Of a stretch of DNA of 64,000 bases, positions 22,700 to 32,900 are shown one piece after another (within the stretch, counting starts at the first letter, position 1; every line of letters begins with the position of its first letter). Source of the stretch: Polytrichum commune (Eukaryota > Streptophyta > Polytrichopsida > Polytrichales > Polytrichaceae); assembly GCA_950295325.1 (NCBI GenBank), contig OX485806.1, forward strand, positions 6,448,001-6,512,000. Reading direction: 5' to 3'. The notes under the pieces were generated by a model, which searched no databases, had not been told where the DNA came from, and saw nothing but the letters and a program-made list of their open reading frames with translations. The position numbers and the translations under genes are program-made.

Positions 22700-23545
22700 A
22701 TTTTTTCCACACTACCGGTACGGGCTCGACCCCTAGTGTACATAAATACGTTGGGTCCAGAAATGTTGCTTGGGACCAATTGGATTGCTCGACTGCAGAG
22801 TTTATGTTTCCCCTCCTAGTCTTGGACCCTAGTGTACACGTGTCATCCCCACAGAAGTTTAGAATGGGGTTTTAGGATAGAGTGCAGGGCCATCATCGTA
22901 TTCCATTCCTACAGCATTCATTACACGGTGGAACGCTCCAGCCCCAGTGCCCTAAACCCAGCACTAAACCCATCCATGTCACTAGTCACCGTCCGATCCC
23001 CCAGATCGACGGCCACGGGCCGCCCCGGGAGATAGAGTCCACAGCCATAGCCAAGCGAGACGGACAGAAGACGGAGGACGAGCCTTGCCTCGCCTTCCCT
23101 TCCCTCCATCGGTTCCCGCGATCCTCTGGTCGCCGTTTTCCGTCCCAACCACGTCGACCCATCCATTGATTCTACCCTCATCACTCTGAGAATTCCAACA
23201 GCGTTGTGCCTTTTTTCCAATTCGTGTACAGAGTAGGCAGGGAAAGGGGAAGGGAAAGAAGGAGAGAGAGGGGAGAAAGATACACACAGGGGGAGACCTG
23301 CGCACATGATACGCTTCGCCAAGACGTTCGCCGCTGTGGTTCCCACCACCTGGACGGCGTAGCGAAGGCGAACATACGGCGGTGGTGGTGAAGAGCAAAT
23401 TTTGGTTTGTAGGCCTCGCCATTTTCGCCAGGTCCACCAGTTCCGGACTCCGCGGTGAGAGGCGAAAGTGAAGGTGTACGCCTTCATGTGCGAGGCCTAA
23501 GAGACACAGACACAGACGTAGGGATTGAGGGTTTTGGGGTTAGCT
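22700..23545 (+). promoter_or_regulatory. Upstream region and 5' leader of TOC75
   Basis: From about 23,000 the DNA is GC- and purine-rich and resembles the thioredoxin leader: CGCGATCC, GGTCGCCGTTTTCC, GTCGACCCAT, GAATTCCAA, CAATTCGTGTA, then a GAGAGAGGGGAGAAAGATACA tract, and GGATTGAGGGTTTTGGGG before the start codon. An insertion of about 200 bp (roughly 23,291-23,500) separates these blocks relative to thioredoxin. It is GC-rich and contains inverted TAGGCCTCG (23,410) and CGAGGCCTA (23,491). No confident TATA box. Confidence 0.6.
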
Positions 23546-26500
23546 ATGGCGATGGTGGTGGATGCGGGCATGGCGGGGGCTATGGCGTCTCCTTCTGCGT
23601 GCAGGCAGTTGGCCGCGGTCTCCACCGCTTCGTCCAGCTCGCCTCGTACGGTGGGCATGGGTGCTCGCCTGAACCCTGTCTGCCACGGCCTTCGAAGGGG
23701 AACCTCCATAGCCAAAGCATCATCAAACTTCCCCATTCGCTCTGCTTCGTCATCCCGGGGCAACGTAGTCTGCGAAGCCCAAGAATGTGTCACCGGAGGT
23801 AATCTTCTTTTATCCCAGGGGGTTGGGTTACTACCTACTTACCGCTATTTTTTTGGGTGTGCGGTGGTCTGCCCACATTGACTTGCAATTTGGCACTAAG
23901 CTACCGAATTTATGCAGCTGAAATGATCAAACCTGAGTAGGATTTTGTATATTGAGCTTCAATGTATGCGGTAAATGTGCGACATATACAATGTCATTCC
24001 ATGGAACACTCTTTTCTCCTTTCTCTTTTCTCTCCTTTGGTTTTTGAGAGGACAGGATTGTGAGGGTTTGGATATTTGGATATTGCCTTATCTCTGTGTA
24101 GTAGTATTCTAAACCCTCGCAGTCCCGCTGCCATTGTAGAATTCCTTAGCATAGATTTGAGGAAGTTTATGTGGGTGACTTGGACTATCTCAGGGGTGGA
24201 GTTTTACACTCTAATTGATGGATTATCCTATGTTGTATATTCTCTTTTCTCATTTCTCTCTTTTGCTCTTCTGAGAAGACAGGATTGTGAGGGTCTGGAT
24301 ACTGTCTTATCTCTGTGTCTAGAACCCTAAACCCTGAGAATCCTGTTGTCATTATAGAACTCCTTAGCTTAGATTTGAGGAAGCTCATGTTGGTGGCTTG
24401 GACTATCTTAAGGGTGGAGTTCTACCCTCTAATTGACGGATTATCCTGTATTGTATGTTCCAAAACCCTAGGTACTTGGGGATGTATTACCTTAGACAGA
24501 CTGTTGTCGTGTCGAAATCTTTGGCTTCTAATAGATGATGATGATGAGGGGATTTGTTGATGGTTTTCTATAATGCTGGTGTGAATTGTGTATGCAGCTG
24601 AAGATTTTCAAGAACAGCCCAAGGAGGCCAACTTTGGTATAAGCTGGAGACAAGCTGCTTTAGTGGCAGCTGGTGTAGGGGCTGCACTTAGCAGTAGTGT
24701 GTTCTTGGTGGTACTCACTGGTGGGGATGGAGGTGGTTTTGGTGGATTTGGTGGAGGTGGAGGTGGCGGTGGAGGTAGTGGTGGTGGTAGTTGGAGGTTT
24801 TGGCTCGACAATGGAATGGCTTGGGCAGATGCAAAGAACGAAGAGGAAGGAGCGGATGCCTCAGATCCCCATGGCCTACAGGTTGGCCGCAATATACCTG
24901 TTAGTAAGCTCAACCCTGCAAAGCGATACCGTGTTTCGGGAGTCGAGCTTGTTGACAAGCGCACAAAACAGGCTATTGACTCGAAAGACCCATTCTACGA
25001 ACTCGTGACGCTTCGGACAGGTGGTGTGGCAATGAAAGCGCAGCTGGATGCAGAGGTTGAGAACTTGATGAACTGTGGCATGTTTCAAACCGTTGAGATG
25101 GATGGGGTGACCCAGCTCGATGGAAGCTTGAAGATGCAGATTTCGTTCATAGAAAGCCAGTGGCAGCCTGCGGATTCGTTCAGGTGTGTGAATGTAGGTT
25201 TGTTGGCTCAGAGCAGGGCCCCAGAACTTGATGAGAAGTTTACAGATCAACAGCGAGAAGAACTCGCCAAGGCCCAGGAAGAGGAGTACAAGAACAGGCT
25301 GAGAAGGGCTCGACCTTGCATGCTCCCCAAGAGTGTTGAGGTGAGAATTATTAGTGAAATATTTCCACTGTAACTCCAGTCTGAGCTCACAAGTTTTTGT
25401 TATTTTGCTTGGGTGACAATAAACTCCCTGTTTGTGGGATCTGCTTTGCTGTTCAAGTACAACACAATGTTGTAGCCTAAGGTAGATGGTGTTAAACTAT
25501 CACTTCAAGCGCTGAGTACAGATACTACTGTCTGTTAAATTTTATTTTAGCAATTGATAGGGGATTTGCAAGACATGAAAGAATCTCTTATTTGAATGCT
25601 ATGTGCAAAAGTCATATAGGTTCAGAGTTTTATCAGTAGATGACCCAAAACCAACATGGGGTCTGATTTCAAGGTGATGGACATTCTTAGAATCAATATG
25701 TGCTCAGTGTGCAAGATTTTAGGGCGTTGGTTCCAGCATGCTGCAGATTCTTGCAACAACATCAAGATTATTGTTGTTTCTCCAGGCCAGGGATGTTAGT
25801 TCTCTTTAGCATTCTACTTTTTAGGCAGGATTCTGTTTGTTGACCTAATGCCCATGTTTGTTGTTTATGATAGCGAGAGATTTCAGGATGGTTGCGGGGT
25901 GAGACACGAGTTACTGCCCGCATGCTGCAGCGAATCAGAGACCGAGTTCAAAAATGGTACCATGAGGAAGGCTATGCATGTGCACAAGTGGTCAACTTTG
26001 GAAACTTGAACACTAATGAAGTCGTGTGTGAAGTGGTGGAGGGTGATATCACAAAAGTGCAGATTCAGTTTCAGGATAAGATGGGTTTCCCATCTGAGGG
26101 TCACACCCAGGAGGTTATTATCCAACGGGAGCTGCCTGATCAAGTAAGTACATCATATTTTTTTCCTATGAGAGGATGACAGGCTTTTCTCATCGTGTTA
26201 TAGGCATTGTTTCCTGCACACATATTGGTAGAAGAGGAATCATGTGGAGGGTCATCAAAGTATGTTGTTCAACCACTAGTAATGAGTGGAAAGCTGGTAT
26301 GTGGTACCAATTGTTGTGAATCTGAGGCTCATGGGATCACTTGGGATGATTGAAGTCTTCTGTTCAGAATTGTTGTCTTCCTACAAATGTCTGATAACTT
26401 ATGAGTTCTGTGCAGTTGAGAGCAGGTCAAATTTTCAACATTGAAGCTGGCAAGAAGGCATTGAGGAATGTGAACGGTTTAGCATTATTTTCCAACATAG

Positions 26501-29500
26501 AGGTCAACCCCAGGCCAGACGAGGAGAATGATGGTGGTATAGTGGTAGAAGTGAAGCTAAAGGAGCTGGAACAGAAGACAGCTGAGGTCAGCACTGAATG
26601 GAGTATTGTGCCTGGAGCCGGAGGACGTCCTAGCCTGGTAAAGACTACCCCATTTGTTAGTCTCATTATTACAGTACTTAGACTATGGTGCGAGTTTGAG
26701 TACTACTATATTAGGTTATTGCAACTTTTTATTTCCATGCACTATGAAAACTTAATGTTTATTTTGTGTAGTGACATAATACCTTGTGTTCGGAAGGTCA
26801 TAAACATAGGAATGAACTGCCAAATTAAAAGGTCACAAGGTCTACTTGGTGAGGTTTTGTAATGTGGTAGTATATTTATACGTGAATTTTTGAAGTTACA
26901 GTGTCTTTTTGTAGTCTAGGTTGTGTGCGTGCACGGCTATATTGATATATGTTCTGAAAATACTTTTGTTAATATTTGTCTGCAGTCCACGATACAGCCT
27001 GCTGGAAGTGTTACATTTGAGCATCGGAATCTACAAGGGCTGAACCGCTCTATACTTGGCTGTGTCACTTCTAATAATCTTCTCAATCCTCAGGTACACC
27101 TTTAAAAGATCTGGATTCTCATGTGAGGCTTTGTTAACTCATTTCCTTTCATCATACATTGGCCTTACTAGCCTGCAAACTTTCCCTGTTCTACAAACAT
27201 TGAGGTGAAATACTGGGACTGTAAAAGGATATTCACCAGAGACTAGTTTGTGTTAGCAACAGAATAATGCTTCAATATGGCACATGAGCCTACAAATTGG
27301 CAAAAGATTTGAGGTTCTCAATCATTTTATAATTATTTATAACCTGTAGTTTATGGGTGTTGCAGGATGATCTTGGATTTAAGGCAGAGTATGTCCATCC
27401 CTATGTTGATGGAGTTGATGATCCTCGTAATCGTACATTCCGCGCAAGTTGCTTCAACAGCCGGAAACTGAGTGCTGTTTTTACAGGTGGCCCAGGTCTA
27501 GAGGAGGTCCCTTCTGTGTGGGTAGATCGTGCTGGATTTAAGGCTAATTTGACCGAGGTCAGTTTAATTTTCAGTTGCAATCAATCTATGTTCACTTCCA
27601 TTTTTAAATTACAAAAACTTGTATGATAAAAACGAGTATCTGGCTACCTGGGTTTGGTACAATGTTAAGATTGATCTCTATTATCTGTACAATGGAGAAA
27701 TGCTAAATTGTGTTTCTCTCTTCTGTGGACAGAGTTTCACTCGGCAGAGTAAGTTCACTTATGGTTTGGTATTGGAGGAGGTAACAACACGAGATGAAAC
27801 CAGTGCCATTTGCACAAATGGTACACGCACTTTACCAAGTGGTGCGCTCACCATGGATGGTCCCCCAACCACACATAGTGATACAGGCATTGATCGTGTT
27901 GCATTTTTGCAAGCTAATCTAACACACGACAACACACATTTTGTCAACGGTACACCCATCGGAGAAAGGCATATTTTCCAGGTCTGTCATACTCTCCTGT
28001 TGATTGTTTGACGAGTTAGTGGTAATGCTAGATCTTGATGCTGGACTTACTGAGGGCCACTTTACAGTATGGCCAAGGGCTATGACCATGAAATTGTGAG
28101 GGGCCCATGATACTCACGAAAAGGGTGTATCATGGAAAATTGAAATTGAAATTTGTATGGTCCTGGGTTCAGATCTAGATTATAAGTAACATCCTCCATT
28201 CTTAATTCCGATTATGCTCTTTACAGGTGGATCAAGGTCTTGGTGTAGGCAGCAAGCTGCCCTTCTTTAACCGACATCAAGTAACCCTAACACGATTTAT
28301 TCAACTGCAACCTGAAGACAAAGTAGAGATTGAGAAGCCTCCTCTAGTTGGAGTTGTCCATGCAAGATATGGAGGTTGTGTAGGAGATTTGGCTAGCTAT
28401 GACGCTTTTACATTGGGCGGCCCTTATTCTGTACGTGGTTACAACATGGGTGAGCTTGGTGCAGCTCGAAACTTCCTGGAGGTAACATCCTTACCTCTTT
28501 GTTGTCTTGCATCTTGTGAGATTATCTCTTTGGGTGTGTTCTGAGGATGTGCCTACAGACAACTACCACGGTGGTTGACTTGGGGTTTGGGCCCACCTTC
28601 AACCACAACTAAGATACATATTTTTCATTTACACACAACCATACTTGTAGTTGAAGAGCGGATTTTACCTCAATGATCATTTGTGGAGAGTAGACAAACT
28701 ATTTATGGATTCTAGTGGGAAGTTTGTCCAAGAGTAATTGCCTCCTACAAATCCTTTCCCATGCTTTGGCCTTGAAGTTCTCTCCGGTGCCACATAGTTA
28801 CTACAACAGATTAGAACCAAAGACATTAAACTAGCACCATTGCAACTAGTCCCAACTACACCTTGTATCAAAGTTGGCCAAGGTATTGTAGTTGTGGTTG
28901 TCATTAATGCACCTTATCCCTCATTACTTGAAAATAGAGCCAAAAAAAGTACAGCCTAACCTCCATAATGTCTTCCTCTGTAATGTCACTCTCTCTCTTA
29001 CAACTTGAAACTCTAGGGAATGGATGTGCTCGGTTTAAATCTCCCTCCTTGTTGTAACATTTCCCTCTCATATATCCTTAGTTTTGACATCAAAATAATC
29101 CACCAAAGAATTCAAACCACACGCTCGCATGCATCACGTTGTCATCATTGTCATTAAGGGCCCTAACATTGACTGGCATCCTCTGCCTTAATATTGACTT
29201 TGTGTTATTCCACAATGTCACATGCTACACTAATTCTCTATTATCACACATCCATGTTAACACTGCAGACCTCCTTAATATCATGCGCAGTTCGGTTGCC
29301 ACAGGCGTGGTATTAGGGAGGTCAGAGTAACTACGACCATTGACCACTGACATTGTGGTTGTGCGTTAATGCACCTTGAGAATCTTGTTTTGGACCTTTG
29401 CCTTATATTTTTCCCTAATGCTTGTAAACTAACTTTTTTGTAATACATTCTGCAGCTTGCTCTTGAATTGCGAGTGCCGGTGAAGACAACACACACATAT

Positions 29501-29695
29501 GGTTTTCTCGAGTATGGTACCGATCTTGGTAGCTCAAAGGATGTGCGAGGCAACCCGACAGAATTTTTCCGGCGCTCTGGGAAGGGAGCCTCATATGGTT
29601 TGGGTGTGAAACTAGGTTCAGTTAGGGCAGAGTATGCCAGGGATTGTAATGCTGGCACAGGTTCCATTTTTGTCCGATTCGGCGAGCGGTTTTAG
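23546..29695 (+). CDS. TOC75: TOC75, outer-envelope protein-import channel (Omp85 family)
   Basis: Beta-barrel channel of the TOC complex that passes nuclear-encoded preproteins across the outer plastid envelope. Nine exons: 23,546-23,798; 24,598-25,340; 25,874-26,143; 26,416-26,637; 26,986-27,093; 27,366-27,557; 27,733-27,981; 28,227-28,481; 29,456-29,695, giving about 843 residues versus about 820 in Arabidopsis TOC75-III. Exon 1 is a transit peptide homologous to that of thioredoxin m, ending in VVCEAQECVTG at a phase-1 junction. Exon 2 carries a hydrophobic segment and a Gly-rich run (the envelope stop/retention signal), then the start of the POTRA region. POTRA repeats continue through exons 3-4 (RIRDRVQKWYH, EVVEGDITKV, FNIEAGKKAL). 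The 16-stranded barrel occupies exons 5-9, with VRGYNMGELG in the conserved L6 loop region and a C-terminal FVRFGERF strand. All internal junctions after exon 1 are phase 0. No break was found. The start matches the thioredoxin paralogous exon. Confidence 0.95.
24019..24460 (+). repeat. Tandem duplication of ~222 bp in TOC75 intron 1
   Basis: Two adjacent units (about 24,019-24,240 and 24,241-24,460) share ACAGGATTGTGAGGGT, AGATTTGAGGAAG, TTGGACTATCT and TTGATGGATTATCCT-type blocks. They lie wholly inside the intron and do not alter coding sequence. Confidence 0.8.
25500..25795 (+). repeat. Dispersed repeat in TOC75 intron 2
   Basis: Part of this intron, with blocks ATGACCCAAA, AAGGTGATG and ACATTCTT plus ATCAATATGTG, is also found at about 44,195-44,365, and its last part at about 61,480-61,540. 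Boundaries are unclear. Probably a decayed mobile element. Confidence 0.45.
28045..28135 (+). repeat. Fragment of P2 element in TOC75 intron 7
   Basis: Carries GGGCCACTTTACAGTATGGCC and AGGGCTATGACCATGAAATT, the terminal segment shared by the P2 elements at 43,200, 57,785 and 60,314. Only one end is present. Confidence 0.6.
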
Positions 29696-30532
29696 CTCCT
29701 CAAAATCTGAGTAGAATCATTTAACCTTCAGGCCCTATTTTCCACAGTTCATTTATGGTATCTGTATGATGTTTGTCATGTACAACACCCAGCAGTTCTG
29801 CAAGGAAGGATTTAGCACAGATAAGATTTGATTCAAATAATTTTAGGGGTCATCCTTTTCTGCTGCTGCTGATAACCCCCTTCTCCCAGAATTGGGGATT
29901 GAGCATTCAAGCTCAAGAAGCTGCAGTTTCCAAGTTTCTCTTGGATCCAGTATTTAAAGAAATGTACTATTGACAAAGCTTGGCTCAGAGACTAAAGATG
30001 CACCATTGCATTTTCCCTTCTCTTGTGCAAGTCATCTATTGTCGTGGGTCTGAATTATATAGAATGCCCTAGGATGGAAAACCTTACATAACACAACAAC
30101 TCCACGGATATCTCCAAGCTCTTCTATCATAAGCAAAGAAATTACTCTATAAATAGAGCACTATGCAGAGCTTGGTCATCTAGTTACCTCAGGAACTACC
30201 CGAGATTTGTTGAGCACAACCTTTGCGGTTGAAGAATGACCCGTTCAAGCTAGTACATTCTGGGATGTATGGTACTTGCTTGAGAATTGACAAACACTTC
30301 CTGAAAACACTTCCAGTAAGTTTATCAAATGCTCGTTGAAACAATAAATTTGTAGAATATGCTGGGCCCATGTAGTCAGAAAAAGGGTCCCAGGTGCAAG
30401 GAATGGCCCCCGAAACCGACAACATTGTGCCAACACTATTCAGGAAACCCCACTGATAGAACACCGCCATAGCCAAAGCTAGTGTCATTTAAAATCAGAA
30501 CTTGGTTTGGGGATGATCAAGCAGAAAGTCTT
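29696..30532 (+). other. 3' flank of TOC75
   Basis: The first part should hold the 3' UTR. No convincing gene or repeat follows. Confidence 0.5.
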
Positions 30533-31172
30533 ATACCATAGCACCATAGCTGGTTCGTGCAAGATAAATTCCCAAATAAAAAATCGAAAAAAATCGGAAA
30601 TTATGAACCCAATCAAACGAATAAGTGAAAAAATTTATTAGGAAAAAAACTAATTAATGGAAATTTTGGACTCTTCTAAGCTCCAACCACGTCAACGCGC
30701 CATAAGAGGTTGCATGCTAACGCGTTAATGGCTTAGCGCCCTGCTCACTCAAAGCGGCAAACTCTCTTTCTATATCCATCTCCCTCTCCTCCTTGCCAAT
30801 AGGGATAAAAGAAAAATCAACCCGTCGTTCTTTTGGAGCCATTCCTAACACTCTTCTCACACATGTCAAAGTGCAAATACATACAAAAGACCTAAGACAT
30901 ACACTGTGCAAAGACAAACAAGAGCCACACTAAGTAAGGTTAAGGTAGATACTTAGATTTGAGGCCAAGAAGTTGTCATGAATGAATGAAAAAAAAACAA
31001 TAACCTACTTCTAGTATTGGTGAACCTTACCAAAAAAATGAAATAATTTTTTTCAAATCATAGGACTGACGAAATTTCATAAATTATATTTTTAGTTGAT
31101 GAACCTTAATTTTCAATAAATAAATAAATATTCGTTTCAAGGTGCACGAACCAGCTATGGTGCTATGGGTAT
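30533..31172. mobile_element. TIR element of ~640 bp
   Basis: About 29-bp inverted ends: left ATACCATAGCACCATAGC followed by TGGTTCGTGCA (30,533-30,561), right its complement with one extra base (31,143-31,172). The interior is AT-rich with no transposase frame, so it looks non-autonomous. A TATAC-like motif at both edges may be a target duplication or part of the repeat. Confidence 0.7.
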
Positions 31173-31887
31173 ACAAAATCAAGTTTCAGTTTTGTTCATG
31201 AACAAATTGAATCCCATTTTAATGTGGTTATCACATCATGCTGTTCTGGAGTTCAGAGCCTTCCTTTCTTCTGCAAATTACACATTGATGAATAACATGA
31301 TTGATGAGCCTCAAATCCTCAATCCCACCTCACTCAAATGCCCCTGGAATCTCGTGCTCTTGATCTGCCACATCCACAGTAACCATGCTATGCATTTTGC
31401 ATTTTGCAATTTATATTTGGACTTAAGCTAGCAAAGAACACTGCTACTGAATCCTTTTCTTTTGGGTGTTACAACTCAAGGATTTGAAGGTGTTTGAACA
31501 CTCTTGAAGAAAAGTAAATTTAACAACTGCCAGTGTCTTGAACCAATAACTCATTTACTTTACAAATGTGACAATCTCACACAAAATGTATAAATAAAAT
31601 ATGATGGCAATTGACCCATGTTCGATCTAATTTAATTCAATACTTCTGTAAATGAGAGTTGTTCTAAATGATCCGTGTGCCAACATCTAGTTAACATTGT
31701 CTTCAACAACGGTGCAATGTGGTCGGAAAGTTTGGGTCTTCCACCATCGAGTACAACATCCTAGTCAGTCCATTGAAGTTTCTCAAAAAGAAATATGTCA
31801 GGAATAATTTCATATCAAGTCATTTCAGAACTACATATAAACATCTGCTCTCTCACAGAATATTTTTTTTTACTAAATAGATATGTT
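31173..31887. other. Intergenic DNA, no gene seen
   Basis: AT-rich spacer between a TIR element and the kinase pseudogene; no exon recognised. Confidence 0.5.
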
Positions 31888-32453
31888 TTAATATCTCCAT
31901 TTTTCACACAAAGTAGAATCTCTGGTGCTCCCCACAACCCCAACCCAACATTCATAGTCACCTACATAGACCGAAAATTCCGGGTTTGCCAGATCTAATT
32001 CACATTGTTCTAGTATGTGAGTCATTGGAGAGACCAACGCATTAGAGGCTTTCAGATCTCTATGGACAATGTTGTACTTGTGCAAGCCCTCCATCCCCTT
32101 GGCAATCTGATTAATGATAGTCATGCCAGCCATTTCATCACTGAAAGGTGGGCGGTTGTTGCAATTGAGTTTCATCCGGAGGTCTATGAGCTTCCACAAA
32201 AGGCCCCAGGATCTGTCCATTAGGACGGCAAACCTATGGTGGCCTGTGTTTCTTCCCTCCACACTTGCTAGGAGCTGGACAACCCATTTGAATCTCTTGC
32301 TTTCTCCAGCTGTTGGGTGCACAATTCCTTGCAGTCCTTCTCTTCAAGCCTTAAATTCAACAAATGCGATGTGCGTCTCAAAACATGTGGACTCCTCTCC
32401 CAAACAATCACTACTACAAACTCACTTGATTCCTTAATCTGACCTTCTGTCAA
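31888..32453 (-). pseudogene. Protein kinase fragment, frameshifted and truncated
   Basis: The minus strand encodes a recognisable kinase piece: an upstream segment (32,268-32,453 frame) ending near RDSNGLSSS, then in another frame SVEGRNTGHHRFAVLMDR, and the catalytic-loop motif NIVHRDLKASNALV near 32,025. The change of frame near 32,300 breaks the protein. After the catalytic loop a VYVGDYEC block stands where the DFG region is expected and is followed by unrelated residues and a stop, with no APE motif or C-lobe. The N-lobe glycine loop and lysine are also missing. It looks like a decayed copy of a plant TKL-type kinase. Confidence 0.7.
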
Positions 32454-32737
32454 ATTAATTCGTCTGTGAAATGGACGTTTTATAGTTGTAGTCGATTAAA
32501 TTGCATGCCTTCTCTCATTGGTCCACTTGTTGTCTTTTGATTTGTGGACCGCACCCATCCATATTTTGAAGCGATAGTTTGAGTCGACATTTTGAATTCA
32601 GTATGAGGGTATATCCACCTAGTTGTGCACACTGATGTGTATATATATCTGGATTTCATGCCAGTGAATCGCATATCTCGAATCAACCAATTCATCAGTT
32701 GCGCAGCTGGGGCATTTATAATATTACTCTTCTCGGC

Positions 32738-32900
32738 TCTTACATTGAAGTATGTACCGATTTAGGCGATTACCGATCGTTTTAGAGGAATTTACCGCAT
32801 TTCCATACAGAACAACGCCTAAATCGGTTAGCTCATGAGTACATTAACTCTTACATTGAAGTATGTACCGATTTAGGCGTTATTCTGTATGGAAATGCGG
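32738..32900. repeat. Compact inverted/direct repeat (34-bp stem hairpin)
   Basis: Arms at 32,795-32,828 and 32,867-32,900 are inverted with 33 of 34 positions pairing, separated by 38 bases. The motif CTTACATTGAAGTATGTACC plus GATTTAGGCG also occurs twice in direct orientation (32,738-32,768 and 32,848-32,878), the second copy overlapping the right arm. No coding capacity. Confidence 0.85.

Noticed and set aside
22921-23487. Minus-strand open frame of 188 codons in the TOC75 leader
   Set aside because: It lies opposite a GC-rich leader homologous to the thioredoxin leader, where a similar antisense frame exists for the same reason; no domain.
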